A stretch of 64,000 nucleotides of DNA, from assembly GCF_000005505.3 (NCBI RefSeq), contig NC_016133.3, forward strand, positions 32,574,737-32,638,736. The letters are read 5' to 3'. Below, in pieces: positions 11,714 through 24,705 of this stretch; position 1 is the first letter of the stretch, and every line of letters begins with the position of its first letter. Source of the stretch: Brachypodium distachyon (lineage: Eukaryota > Streptophyta > Magnoliopsida > Poales > Poaceae). The position numbers and the translations under genes are program-made. Under the pieces are notes generated by a model. That model was not told where the DNA came from, ran no database searches, and saw only the letters and a list, made by a program, of their open reading frames with translations.

Positions 11714-11801
11714 CTACCTTCCTTTCATAATTTTTGTCTCAAATTTGTCTTAAAAATGAATGTATTTATTCCTAAATGTGTAAGAATTATGAAAAGGAAA
11801 G
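11714..11801. mobile_element. Stowaway-type MITE (88 bp)
   Basis: The inverted arms CTTTCATAATTTTTGTC and TAAGAATTATGAAAAG pair, the ends resemble CTACCTTCC / GGAAAG, and TA flanks both sides (11712-11713, 11802-11803). Confidence 0.7.
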
Positions 11802-12771
11802 TACAAGGCCCTGCTCCGCTTGATTTGCTGCAACTGTGACCAAAATATCCGGTGAGTAGTGCATGAAAAGGTGTTGTGGTTTGGAACGTTCTTACCATAT
11901 GCTAGCTAATGCACGATTAATCTAGGAAATCCAGGGCAGAAGGGGGCAGCAGGCCGTAAGTACCGTAGCATGTTTCGCCTTTTCCGGACAATCGTACGGC
12001 CGCGCTTTTATGGGTGCTCAGGGTAATTAAGAATGCATTCAAGTACGAAAGACACTTTCAAAGAATTTAGGATATGCGTTATCCTTGGGTGATGAGATCT
12101 GTGGTTCATATCAATAAGAATGGAGCTTTCCGCAAAGAAAAAAAAAAGAAATGTTCAACATGAACACATAAAGTCGTGGAGATTGGATTCCAGGAGTCAG
12201 ATCGGGAGGCCTTCTTCAAAGAATGATTGTATGTCTCTATTGTGATGCCGTCTGTTAATGCTACCAATGCGGCTGTGAAGAATGTCGACGAGGATACTTC
12301 GGCCAAATGACCTAGGAAGGATGATGATCTGTGGTCCATTGAAACTGTCTTAGGGTGCATTGGCACCAAGTCAAATAGTGTCCAGTAACATAAAGATTGT
12401 GTACATCGGTTAATGCAGATACCAGGAAGGATACACTTTTTATAAAACAGTAAATTTGTTTTTCCATGAATGCCAGTTGGTTTCTAGATTTGCAGGACAT
12501 CCATGGTTAGGTGCATGATGCATCACGCTTCCTTTGGCATCTAGGCTGGCATATGACATACATATGCCTTTATCCAACTTTGCCTTAATTGCGCGTCGAT
12601 CAATTTCTAGAACGGAGGGGTACTGAGTTCTTGCCTTCTTGGAACTGCACCTTTTCTATTCCTATATCGACCACGAAGTTCTTATTTCTAATTAATCAAC
12701 TTAATTGTCTATTGAATGAAAACTCAGAATCAAGTAGTCAGTTTAGAAATTGTGTTGGTACTTAAAATCAA
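11802..12771. other. Intergenic DNA
   Basis: No supportable gene. Short reading frames occur on both strands without a recognisable domain. Confidence 0.4.
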
Positions 12772-12794
12772 ATACTCCCTCCTTTGCCTGCGGG

Positions 12795-13040
12795 GAGAAG
12801 AAACCCTCAGGTATCGTCTGAAAAAAGAATACTTTCTCATACAGGCCTAGAAAAATTCTGAACCCCATGCTCCACCCATACGTGGCGCCACCGCGGCGCC
12901 ATGTGAGATCAAAGCCGGCCTTATACATGTCCTTGGTGTCAGAGGAGGGGATTCTTTTAACCCTTTGGCCTGAAATTTGCTCCCAATGAGAGTCGAACCC
13001 ATGATCAAAGGGGTGCTACTAGAGGCGCCAGACATTATGT
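12795..13040 (-). mobile_element. Possible tRNA-derived SINE or related retroposon remnant
   Basis: On the minus strand, TGGCGCCTCTAGTAG looks like a Pol III A-box region. About 25-30 bp on follows GGGTTCGACTCTC, a good B-box. About 190 bp of non-coding sequence, ending in a run of T and A near 12820, comes after it. The spacing and order suit a tRNA-derived SINE. I found no target duplication, so the ends are approximate and the call is tentative. Confidence 0.35.
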
Positions 13041-15885
13041 TAGAATGGTGCGCATGCATTTCGATGTCAAACTTTGACCAACAATTAAACCAATAATATG
13101 ATATAAATTTTATATTGTTGGAAACGCTTTTGAAATATAGATCGGATGATATAATTTTTGTAGCACGTAACTCTCAAATCATTAGTCTCATTATCGGTGC
13201 TGCAATTCTTTGTGAAAAGAACCGAGCATTTCTCAATAGACTTACAACTACAAGTAGCAAATCCAATGATTCTTTTCAAGCAGTCCTTAACGAATCAAAT
13301 GAAACTTCAGAAAATTCAACTTTTTACCGAGTAGTTTGGAAGTAAACAAAGCTTCTTCATTTATTTGAAAACGAAGAAACAAAATGTTAATTGTAAATGT
13401 CCGGGTACTGTGCATGGATGGTGCCCGGGTAGGTCCTAGCGAAGCGCCATGTCATAATTTATGCATATGAGACACACAAAAATTAGGTGAGACATATATT
13501 AATCTGGGACCATCTTAAAATTTCTTGACGGATAGGGTTAATCACAATCACAAGAATTGGCTGATTGGATCGAATCTAACTTCTCTAAATTTCTGCAAAA
13601 GCAACATGTTTAAGGATTAATCCAACTCAATATTACAATGAACATAGCCTAAATTGTCTATACGTTGTTGATAGTAATGGGCCTAGATTGTAAAGCATAT
13701 TATGTGACACGAAATTGCAATTCTATTTAAAATATGAATTAAATTAAGATAGAGATGTGGAATAAAAGGTGACATAAAATTAGTAGCAGAATTCTCATAC
13801 AATAGTGTGCAATAATGACAGAGAACCTATGCCAATGCTTGGTAAAAGAAAAATTGGTTTTGCTATATGTAAGTTGCCTGACTTTTAGTTAGAGATGAGT
13901 TGTTTCCTCGACCATTGGATATGGTTTTTGGCTTTAAGATTCGGACGAACAATCAGAAAGAGAAGAGCAGTAGCGGACCTAGAAAAGAAAATCAGGTGTG
14001 GCAGAACCAACAAGTAGTGCTCAAAATTGATTAATTCATACACAAATACACATATATACTACGGAAAAATGTATAAGTTTAGGTGGATCCGCCACAGAAG
14101 AGTGAGATCACATCCAAATAATCCAATGGCTCTTATACGTCAACTTAGATTTAAGACTTTTTCTAAAAAATCAGACAACTAAGGTATAGCCACAGCGTAA
14201 CATGCATAATGTCATGATCGCGACAATCTATTAACTGTAGTTGTGATATGTGTTAATGTGTAGGTATAATTATGGTGATCTAAAGGATGTGTTGTGTATA
14301 TGTAATTATGAAGATCAGAAATAGGACCCACAAAATTAAAGACACGCGTGATCAAGCTGTTGGGACTAGCTTGGGAGGAGAATAAGGTATGCATCCTCTG
14401 AAAATGTCAATTGACTCTCGCGATCCAGTGCTCTTGTTATCCAGTCCACCAATTTTTCAAACGGACAGCCAGGATGGGCCGGACCCTATTGGTATAGCAG
14501 TGACCCATTTACGTATGTCCCGGTATTTCAGGAAGGCCACTGGATTTTTTATTCATTCAAAGGTACTGTTCAGGCCCACTGGAAACATGTACCGTCCCAT
14601 GTCCGAACATGGACCTACACAAATGAGTTATTTTTTAATGAGAGCCAGATCGATTGGTACATGTTCATGGGCTTTTTTAAATCGGTACAACAACTTTTTG
14701 TTCTGGGCCACATCAAATAGTTGAGCCGGATAATTTGAATGAGTTGGTCCATATTTGTACTGGCACAGGTTTCGCTTCTGAGCCAGAACAAGTCAAATTC
14801 AAACTCTATATTTTCTTTCAGAGAAACATTAATGTCTCGCAGCCCATGTTGTCCAATTGGTACAGGACGGTTATCTGGGCCGGAAATAATCCATGCATCG
14901 ATCCTCGGCCTCGAGAAGTAGATAGCAGCTGATTATAGTTTTGCTTGAAACAAATGAAGGATCTATGTTCTATGAACGCACATAAGCGAGGCCTGACTCT
15001 TATGGGTGTTTGCATTCGGCATGCATGCACAAGATATAACACTTCTAGCTTTGTTTCTTTAATATTATTTATTTATTTATGCTTATCACTTCTTCTCTGC
15101 CAACTATCTGCATGTCTTAGGCATGGGGCATGTTTGCCTAATAGCCGAGAGCCTCTACGGTTTGCAGAAATTATGGAACACATGAACTAAAAAACATAGA
15201 AACAAGATGTCATGTGCTGTAAATTTCTACAGGATTTTAAAACATAAGGATTTTTTAGTTATGCCTTTGGAATTTAAATAAAATAAATCTAGGCATTATG
15301 GACAAATGGAGAGACCAAGAGAGTGGAGGGAGATATAGAGAGAGACGAATGTGTCCTGGACTTATAAAAAATAGATTTAAACTTATATTCGATCTCCTAA
15401 GAAAATGGGATCATAGTAATGCGCACTGTAGTATTCAGCAATCACTATCCTATGTCCAAATAAATCTTCTAACAAAAAGTTCCCTAAAGTAAGTTCTACA
15501 ATCCTAACAAGCTCTAAAGATGACATACTGAAATCAGTTTGCTCAGTGATAATGATGAATGGCTGAATTTTTTAAACATGATTATATATACATCTCCTGC
15601 GCAACTGCGCATGACATCGTGCTAGTTTAAAAACAAATGAGAAAATGCATATACATAGTAATTATTTAATTAGTTTTTTTATTTCTCTGTTGATTGAAAA
15701 GTAATATTTCTAAATTACCGCCGCGGCGAACCATACAATCTAAACATGAGATTTGTGCAACTACAGAAGGATGAGAACATCTTGATGTGGCGACTATCAA
15801 CACCTACAGGAAAATAACTATTTCTAAATCTGTTTTTTTTTTCTTGAGCGAAATTTCTGAATCAGTTGAACTAAAAAAATGTACA

Positions 15886-15936
15886 CTGGTGATCTCATTC
15901 TTTTTTTTTTTTTGAGAAACTCTGGTGATCTCATTC
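15886..15936 (-). mobile_element. Micro-retroinsertion with 15-bp target duplication
   Basis: CTGGTGATCTCATTC occurs at 15886-15900 and again at 15922-15936. Between them are 21 bp: a run of 13 T then GAGAAACT. On the minus strand this is a short sequence with a poly-A tail, the form expected of an extremely 5'-truncated LINE- or SINE-mobilised insertion. A very similar event lies 50 bp upstream (15820-15863: ATTTCTAAATC / ATTTCTGAATC around a T-tract). Confidence 0.7.
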
Positions 15937-16218
15937 AAGACACCTGAATTTCAGGAAGGAAATTTGAAAGAATTAATCAAAACGATTACCCAAGGCCCAA
16001 TACTTCACAAAACATGAAGCTGAGCCCAGTTCATAACAAAGCTGACCCAAAGCCTGGAGGACCACCATCGTGCTCTTCTCGAGGCTTACGCGAATGGATG
16101 CCCATAGATTTTAGGCTTCAATAGTTGAATGTCAACTCCAGCCCAGTAGCCCGTAAAAAAAACTCCAACCCAGACACGGCGCCCCCATACACCTATAGCC
16201 TTGTTTTTAAAGAAAAAG

Positions 16219-16259
16219 GTTTCCTAAAAAAAACCTCAAAAAAAAGTTTCCTAAAAAAA
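16219..16259 (+). mobile_element. Micro-retroinsertion with 14-bp target duplication
   Basis: GTTTCCTAAAAAAA at 16219-16232 recurs at 16246-16259, with a 13-bp A-tailed insert (ACCTC then A) between. The A-rich context makes slippage an alternative. Confidence 0.45.
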
Positions 16260-19200
16260 CGTCTGTTTTAATTAAAAGCATTTCTAAACTGAATGCTGTA
16301 CCTTAAAAAAAAAACTTCTATCCAAACAGTGTCCTTGTCTGTTCCGTTTCCTCTCGACCTCTTTCGGCAAACAAGCTCCACTCCGTCTAAAAAACACCGT
16401 CTTTCAAATCATGTTTCCAACAATCAAATTCAAAGAACAGTTATATTCGAATTTAAATTCCTAATTCTTCTCCAGCCGAGCATGTAATTTTCCAATACGG
16501 TATTATCATGCAGTACACTTTTTTTTTAAAGAAACACCACTACAGTACCACATAACTCTGCATGGGTTCGTTCCAAGGCCGAGTGAATTCCAACGTGAAA
16601 GGAGGGAAATCTGGAGAAACGAAGCGGCCCTTAACAAACGGCGCAGATTAAAATCCGGCACGCAAGCGATCGATCGATGCGCCAGCGCGACGCTTCCCTA
16701 CAGGCTACCCCGCGCGCGTCCGTTTCCAGCGATGCTGTCCTTTTGACTTTCGCCGGCACACTCATGCGTGTCAGCGCCGCTCAGGTCTCTACACAGATGC
16801 AGGGCGGTCAGCACGCTAGCTAGCCTAGCCTAGACGGAGCTTGCATTGCATCCGAAGTATCGAGGCGGTAGGTTGCATACTTGCATGCATATCGCAATCC
16901 TCTGCCAGCCCACCAAAAGACACAACGGATTGTAGAACAGTAGAAACACTGGAGAGCTTTGGTGTCAGTTTACCCCAGTACGTGTTATAGTCTTTGCATT
17001 CTTTTTCAAATACATAAACCCATACCGACATACCGTTTTTAAATGAACATAAACCCATACTACCGTTTTTATAACAGAAAGAAAGAACCAGACGTCGTCT
17101 GTGTCTGTACACTGAAGAAGCTTGCAGGAGAATGTGGACTGCGTGCCAGGCATCCGGGGCAGGCAGGCCCCATCATCCCCTTGCGCCTGAAACCACAGGC
17201 GGCAACCGCCCGGCAGTTACGCGCCTGTGTGCCCTTCACCTGATCCTGCCTCCCCGAATCAATGCCGATGACATGCCGCCCATTTCCCAGTTTCCAGGCG
17301 AGTCCAGGACAAACGATCGAAGCTTACGCAAGGCGTAGTAGCAGCAGTCCTACCCACCACCTGCCATGCGCTAGACGTGTCGAAACCTGGCCTCGAAGGG
17401 CTCGAACCCTACGTATACGTGCGGCCGTGTTTACATGCACCGAACGAGAAGCTTTAGCTAGAAGCTTAGAGCCGCGCGCGCGGCGGGGGCCCCCGGAATC
17501 GATCGATCGATTCTCCCGCGGCACACATTAAGCCGTACGTTGCACCAACCATCCGCACTCGATCTCGATCACTGGCCGGCGCCACCGGGTGCGCTTCGAA
17601 CCAACAGCTGTACCCGTCCGTATGCCAGTAGATGGACATGTCAACGGCGCCCGCCGTGCTCTGCTCTCCTCGATCTCCTGGCAGCAGAACCGCCGCGTGT
17701 GGCTCCCTTCCCTTCCCTTCCGGGGATGGTGCCGATGGATTCGTTCTAGATGGCCGTGGCCCGCGTGTTCCATGCATGTGGTTCCAGTCGAACGGGAACT
17801 GCGCGGTCCAGCTAAGCTAGCCGCGTTTCGATCGATCGAGCAGTACTCCAGTCCAGTGGGATCGACGCGGTCAAGTCCGGATTAAATTATGACCGTTCTA
17901 TTTCTGAAATGCTCGCCCCCCTCCCTCGGTGCGATTAGACAGGTTTACCTTTGTGCTTGACTGCTTGAGCAAATGTGTCGTGCAATGCAACCGAACATAA
18001 TTGTCAGCTTTTATTTGTTCGGAGCTACTAGTAGTGAATGGGATTAGACGGTAGCCGTCCAGCGCGGGGAATAATGCTGGCTGGATCGAGTTAAACCAAA
18101 TCGAGAGGCCCGGGAGGCAGTTCTTCTGGTAGTTCCCCACTCAACACGGAATGACGGAATAGACATGGTCATATAACGGGCCGTACTGGTTCCAACTTAT
18201 GTGGTTAAGTTGATGAAGCACTAACATATATGCGTTTTTTTGATGTAGACCGGCCGGCCAGAGGACAACAAACTTTGCATCCCCCTTTGCCACGACTCCG
18301 GCGCCCTTCTATCTCAGGTAACCCTGCACCTTGGTTTGCGACAGCGCTAGCTAGCTCCACCGTAATCTCTTATTTTATTTTTTCCACGGGAGGAATCGCG
18401 ATAGAGAGAATGAGCGAAAAATCACCACCATATACACCGCAAACAATATCAAGATCTAAACCTCGAAATCTGATGGCCGGGAAAGAACGAGCGGAAACAA
18501 GAATTTTTATTGTGTTGCGCATGCGACGACGCTGACAAGTAGCACTGACATCTTGTGGTGGTGTCTCAATCCTTCACACACACAGCAGAAAAATCTCCCG
18601 GAGCTTCCGACCGGAGAATCTCTGGTTCGATTGTTTGATCGGCCTCCGGTGGTCGCTAGACTGTTACGATCGAGCGCGCGGGCCATGGTGGTGGTGATCA
18701 CGGCCGTATAAGAAGAGACGAACGGCCGGGAAAGGCCGGCTTAATTAGGTTTACGTGTGCATGGTTGCATAATCTGATCGATCAGTGCACCTTTTTGCTG
18801 CATCGGAGTAGTAACCCTTAAGACGCTTGAAGCATCGCCGTAGCCAGCTTTACTCGCTCAAACGTACAAGAATCAGGTCCTCTGGCGCTAAATAACGTGT
18901 AATGGCCCCGTGACGTACGTGCTAGCTAGCTCTCGAGACGTGGACCGTTCATTAGAATAGTGCGAGAAAGAAAGAAAAAGATCCGCGGAATAATTCTAAC
19001 ACCACACCAGTTCATGCGCGCATGCGTGTAGGAGCCATGCAAGTGCGCCGTGAATCGTACCGCAGCCAACCTCGTGATCGATTATCATCGTTGTGCGCAT
19101 GCATGCTGCATACGCGTACGATCGTGGAAATGTAAGATGTAACCGACGTGATGTACGTTTAATTCTGGAGACCGGCAACGCGCGTGAGAGCGCGAGAGCG

Positions 19201-19820
19201 TGACGTGTGCGTTAAGATTTTTCAATCCCTTTGAAGGCAACCATATGCTACATAAGAAATTGGATTGGACGTTGGTTACTCTATTCTATCGATCATTGTT
19301 TGAATGTAGTTACGCATGCATAGAATATTTGCGGGTCAACTTGCAAACGCAAACCCATAGCATACTCCGCCAACGAATATCCTTTTTCCTGTTTTCCACC
19401 ACATCCTCCGCAACCGAACTCCTCCCAGATCCCGAAACCTACCGGCCTTATACTATAGTAGGGTCTTTCCAGCGGACAGGTACTCTACCTGGTGGCGGTC
19501 AACCCCATGCCTCCAATCCAAAGAAAACTAGAGTCGACGAAACAAAAACAAACTCCGGGACTCGATCGGGAGCGTGTGTCTTAACTGCCATCGATCCTGA
19601 TCCGAACCCAGATCGCCCGTCCCTGGCCGTAACCGCCACGCCAAGGCCCGCCCGACCTGACCCGACCGACCCTGATGAATTCCTTCTCCCCAAAGCAACA
19701 CGACACGCCAACACCCCAAAGCCGGAGTCCGACCGTCCCACGCCAGGCCGCGTCTCCACGGTCTTCCCGGCGCCGTGGAGGAGGCCAGCTGGTTACCAAC
19801 CGCGCGGGGGGGGGGGGCGC

Positions 19821-19828
19821 TATAAAAG
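19821..19828 (+). promoter_or_regulatory. TATA box of the SAUR gene
   Basis: TATAAAAG directly follows a run of 12 G and is followed at about 30 bp by a CCTCCTCCTCTCTCTCTC pyrimidine patch, typical of grass core promoters. It implies a 5' UTR of about 260 nt. Confidence 0.7.
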
Positions 19829-20114
19829 GCGGGGTTCCGTAGCCTCCCAAACCCCCTCCTCCTCTCTCTCTCGGCATCGATCCATCGCGTCATCAGAAGC
19901 GAGAAGAAAAGCATCGAAGGGTAGCCATGTCCAACGTGCCCACCTCCCTCCGCGACTCGTCGCTCACCGTGTTCCGCCTCGCAATCTCCAGCTCCGACCC
20001 CTGGCCCTTTTCTCTCTAACCCAAACACCCCTTCTTAATTCGATCCCCTTCTTCGATCTCCAATCCAACAAAACCAAATTAACCAAAGCCTTCGTCGATC
20101 TTTGCTTAATTCCG

Positions 20115-20519
20115 ATGCCGATGCACATGAAGCAGCAGCAGCACAAGGTGTCCGGCGGCGGAGGAGGAGGAGCCATGGCCGGGACGGTGGCGCCCAAGGG
20201 GTGCGTGACTGTGCGGGTGGGCGCGGAGGGGGAGGAGCAGCGGCGGTTCGCCGTGCCGCTGGGCCACCTGAAGCACCCGCTCTTCGGGGAGCTGCTGGAG
20301 GAGGCCGAGCGCGAGTACGGCTTCAGGCACCAGGGCGCCATCGCCATCCCCTGCCGCGTCGACCGCTTCGTCCACGTCGAGCACCTCATCGACCGCGACC
20401 TCGGCCCCGCCGCGCACCAACACCTCGTCGACCTCGACAACTGCGCCGCCGCCTCCTCCAACGGCCACGGCCACAGCCACCACCACCTGCCGCGCTTCGT
20501 CGGCTGCTTCCGCGCCTGA
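20115..20519 (+). CDS. SAUR-family auxin-responsive protein, 134 aa
   Basis: Intronless small auxin-up RNA gene. The SAUR core (auxin-inducible domain) runs from about residue 28 to 98: KGCVTVRVG, then RRFAVPLGHLKHPLFGELL, EEAEREYGF and GAIAIPCRVDRFVHVEHLI. SAURs are short cytosolic, nuclear or plasma-membrane proteins that promote cell expansion by inhibiting PP2C.D phosphatases; that role is known for the family and inferred here. The C-terminus adds a His-rich stretch (HGHGHSHHH) and ends VGCFRA. I chose ATG 20115 because it is the first in the long 5' UTR frame and leaves a normal N-terminus; ATG 20127 or 20175 is possible. Length is typical of longer grass SAURs. Confidence 0.92.
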   Translation: MPMHMKQQQHKVSGGGGGGAMAGTVAPKGCVTVRVGAEGEEQRRFAVPLGHLKHPLFGELLEEAEREYGFRHQGAIAIPCRVDRFVHVEHLIDRDLGPAAHQHLVDLDNCAAASSNGHGHSHHHLPRFVGCFRA

Positions 20520-22381
20520 TCGACCATCGGGCGCTGATTTCACGGTCGATCCCCATCTTTCTGTTTTTTTTTTCCTCTTTAGGGCGGGCTGTCTGGTTGG
20601 TTGGTCAAGTAGTAGTTCTTGCTGGTTTGTTGTTTCGCCGTCCGTCTGTTCTCGCCGGCCGTCGGTATGTCTCGGGTGTATGCTAGTATTGGTTTAATTT
20701 GTGCTGGGAGAAAAAGAAAACGCAGGACGATCTCGACCGATCGATGTTGATGATGATGATAAATTTAGATCTCAAGTGTAAAGATAGGAGAATATTGTTA
20801 GCTTAAATCTTACTACTGTACTAGCTAGCAGTCTTCTGTTCTTGTGTGAATGTGCTTTGATGCTTTCCGCAGAAAAAGCGGCTGTGTTTGTGCGAATTGT
20901 TTACCTACACGATTAGCACCAATAACGGGTTGAATCAAGCTAGCGCTGCTTAATGAATATACGCTCGATCGTAATCAGCTGCATGGGGGAGCCGTTGACG
21001 GGGAACTATCCGCTGATTAATTCCCACTTCTCAGGAAACTTCGCGACAATCAAGTTGTGGATGTCGACCACCGCGCGAGATTTCTTTCTCATCCAGCAGT
21101 TTAATTCCTTTTCATGGGGAGTAGAATACTGGGAATGACGATTTGTACACCAGAATAAAAGGGGGGGAGGGGGGAATCTCTTTGTACAATATCTAGTGGA
21201 GTAGCACAAATAAATACATGGCATAGATCAGACGGCACAATTAACTAAAATTGATATGCATCATGACATGCATATATATCCTCTTCCCACCTTGTTATCA
21301 TATTCTGTCGTATACTTGGGTAATATTTGGGGGTTGCTTCCAGTCTATTCAGATCAACCTGCCACAATGCTTAAAATAACACCAATTATTCAATATATTT
21401 TCGGGAGGCTGTCATCACTGGATAATCAAATTGTGTCTTAGATGTTGCTAATTTAACTAAAGAATAATTTTAGATGACTATGAAGGTTAATTTGGATAAG
21501 TCTGCTGTGCTTCTTAATTTGGGGGCCGGCTGCTACTAAAAAGATTACTCTTTATACACGCCCTTTCCATTACTAACCGGCCACTTTTGAATTAGTCCAT
21601 TAGATTTGGAAAGATGATCTGCCTGTGCTACCCGGCCAGATATATTGGCGTAAATGGCGGTAGCAGTTGGGGGCAGCTAGGTTTGACTTACGTATGCATG
21701 CGGTTGGATTCCACAAGAATATGGTGGTCAAATAAGGCTTGTATCCACACGCCTACCAGCTTGGATCGAAGTGCAAACGGAGAATTGCTCAACCAGACGC
21801 CATGCCTTTTGGAAGAAATGACCAGTTTAATTTGCATCGATTTTTTCCCGTGGATTACTAAATGCTAAAGAGAGCAGTTTCTATGGGCACATATAATTAA
21901 CCACCATGACGCGTGTCAGCCAAAATATAATGCTGCCGCGCGCTTGATGGAGTCACCCTTGATATATTTACAAATTTCTACTAGCGCACATTTAGCCTTC
22001 TGATATCAGGGATTCCTGATGAGTTTAGAATATCAAGGGAAACATGCAAGAGCGAGACTCTTTTCTAGAGTGCAACACCAATACGTCAAGATCCTTCCTA
22101 ATTGACTAGCGCCATGGGCATGACAACACCTTGCATTGTCTAAGTTTGCGAATTATAGAATTTAATTCATGCTAGTTGGCTCCTAAATGCAACCGATGTT
22201 TGAAATAATGCATGGTTTTTACATGGACCTAATAAATTCTTGCGCAAGACCCGACACTAAAATTATCGTCTGAAGAGGCAATGACGATCAAAGGTGAGTA
22301 GCCACGCAAAGCAGTGCCCATAATCTTTATCGTCTGACACCCGTATAGGTCTTTGATTGTCAGTGAAAGATGAAAGACTAC
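20520..22381. other. SAUR 3' region and intergenic DNA
   Basis: The 3' UTR probably extends to about 20.85 kb. The rest is AT-rich with no gene recognised. Confidence 0.45.
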
Positions 22382-23410
22382 GGGTGCGTTTGGTTTCCTG
22401 ACAAGTAAAAATGGATAGGGATAGACATGGATGGGGATATCCCTGCCCGTGTTTGATTGCTTAAGTTGGATGAGCCCGGCTTCTGTTTGGCTTAGATGGA
22501 TGAGTAATGGATGGCATGCTATAGGTCCCACCTGTCAGTGGGTCAACTTTTATTTTTACTGTTCTTCTTCCCTTTCCTCTGCCTCTGCACAACACTAAAA
22601 ACCATACCAAGCCGCCATCGGCCAACCCGATGCTGCACCGCCGTGCGCGGCCGCCCCCTTGCGCGCTCAGCCAGCCGCCTAGTCATGCCTCCGCTCGCCT
22701 GCAGCGCACGGCCCGCGTACTGACCGCGACACTGCTCGCCTGCACCCACGGTCCGCCTCCTGCGGCTGACCTCGATTCCAATGGGATTCGGGGTCGGGGA
22801 TGTCTGGGAAGACGCCGGAGTCGAGGAGAACCGAATTGAGGTGGCGGTGGACGGGATTGAGACGTCGACGGTGTGAATCGGGGCTGGGGCCGACCGAATT
22901 GAAGGGGCGGCTGGAAGTGAGGACTGCGGCGGCTTGACGTCCAAATCGGAGTTAGGCGGGGGGCTCTGCTCTGCACTCTCAGGGGAGGAGGGAGGAGGCG
23001 GGGAGCTCCTCGGCGATGCGGGGTGCGGAACCAGCCCGTAGATGGCAGCTGCCGGAGGGAGTAGGCGTTGGAGCGCTCCTCGGCGGTAGAGGGCGGGGTG
23101 CGGGACCAGCCGACAGCGCGTGTCGGAGCTGTAGACGGCGGGTGGCGGTCGGTGGGGATGAGGACGAGCGGCATGACGGATGAAGAAATATAGAAAAGAG
23201 AGAGAAAAACGGTTTGGGAGGAGGCGTGCGGGAGGGTGTACGAGCCCACCCGCCAATTTTTTCAGATATGGCCATCCAGGATATTGGAGGTATATTTTTT
23301 TTGGTTGGATGCCCTCAACCACCCCATCCAGTTAATCAAACGAGGGACATCCATTAAAAAGGTGGATATCCCTATCCCATCCACGGTTGTCTAGGCAACC
23401 AAACGCACCC
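22382..23410. mobile_element. Non-autonomous TIR transposon (PIF/Harbinger-like), 1029 bp
   Basis: The left end GGGTGCGTTTGGTTTCCTGA and the inverse of the right end, GGGTGCGTTTGGTTGCCTAG, match at 14 of the first 14 bases and most after that. Both subterminal regions also carry ATGGATAGGGAT-like repeats. A 3-bp TAC duplication flanks it (22379-22381, 23411-23413). The terminal sequence and 3-bp target suggest the PIF/Harbinger superfamily, though the usual target is TTA/TAA. The GC-rich interior has an open minus-strand frame (22543-23322, 259 codons, Pro/Ser-rich) with no transposase similarity. It may be captured or chance coding. Confidence 0.75.
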
Positions 23411-23413
23411 TAC

Positions 23414-24684
23414 CACTCTCCGTTGACCTACTGCATGGCAGACAAAGGGATGTCATAAGACTCATTAGTGCCAAGCGTATCAAGAGAGATTGGTTGTGTG
23501 GGAGGCGAGTTTCTCTCGTAAAAGGGGCGTCTCCTTGTATAGAGTCTTTCCTAGAACAACCCATTAAACATCGTGGCTTTGATCTGCCTAATAAGGCTCA
23601 AGAGTCATACCCCCACCCCACCCACCCCGAGATTTCTCCAATTGTGTTGCAACATGATAAACCGATTTGTCTGTTTGCACACATGAGAGTCTGTGCATGT
23701 GCAGATAAGGTAAAACCGCACACGACAAAGGAAGATGCAATTAGTACACCACGAGCTATCGTTGCGAAGTCAAAAGTCACGTGTAACATATAAATATGAC
23801 TATATGAGTGAGCAATTGAGTACGAACTCGTATGTGATGCGTCTCATATTTTCTCTCTCGTCTAAGGTATCAGAGTGTGGTTCCTTGTATGCTGGTCAGT
23901 GAGAGACTAGACTTTGCATGCTTATTTGAATAACAGCGCACAAAAATCCCATGTGTTCTAACAACCGCAACCAAAGAAAAGTCCAAAAAAAATTTGTAAT
24001 GTTTCGCCTACGAGTAAATAATCAGCCGCTTGGTTGATTTTCATAAAAGAAAAGTGCGCAACAAATCCTACAAACTTAGTTTCAGCCAGGAAGTCCGAAA
24101 TTTGGTCATTTACTTTGATTCAAGACTCACCAAATTTTATCCAAGTCCACACATACAATGTTTTCCGGGAACAATTAACATATGGAGTAATGGTTTTTAG
24201 ATTTTATTTGTAGGAAGGTATTGCGTCAAAACCGTCATGATAAAGAGCAAGAAAATATGGTCGTTCTAGGTTGATAAGTCTGAAAAATGATAATTTTTCC
24301 CATCGGGGAAGTCGTCACTTGCAGCACGAAGCTGATCAACTGACTCTGCTGATTCGTGTGTGTGGTCAGACGTATCTGTCAAGGGAAGGGAAGGGAAGGC
24401 ACACACCAGGTCATCGTTGCACATAATGACAAACCTCAGCTTTTATACTTAACAAGTTCCATAATCGCGAAAAAAGGACGAGGAAGGACACCACCATGCC
24501 GCGCCAGAGAAAAAAGACAAAAGGAGAGGCCATTAGGCCTCTAAGTGGAGCCGCTAATCATGAAGAAATGTGGCGCACCTGTGTGTTGAAAGCCGGGAAT
24601 CGAGGAGGAGGTGGTCTTTGTAGGCTTTTTTTTATACGGCAGTGATGCTGGAATGGCATCGTGACAAATCAATAGCACTGCCAA
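23414..24684. other. Intergenic DNA
   Basis: No gene recognised. Short frames only. Confidence 0.4.
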
Positions 24685-24705
24685 CGCTGCTACAGAAATT
24701 TTTAT

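Larger units (their letters stand above)
13041..19790. other. Long gene-poor intergenic region
   Basis: About 6.7 kb without a gene I can support. It changes from AT-rich (13-16.5 kb) to a more GC-rich stretch with many GATC and CATGCATG repeats (16.6-19.2 kb). Three small A-tailed insertions with direct repeats lie at 15820-15863, 15886-15936 and 16219-16259. Reading frames in the GC-rich part run on both strands and look like chance. Confidence 0.5.

Noticed and set aside
12771..12800. Another Stowaway MITE (ATACTCCCTCC)
   Set aside because: No inverse partner was found downstream within a reasonable distance.
17130..17890. Several overlapping frames of 60-100 codons in GC-rich DNA
   Set aside because: They run on both strands, lack domains, promoters or splice logic, and look like composition effects.
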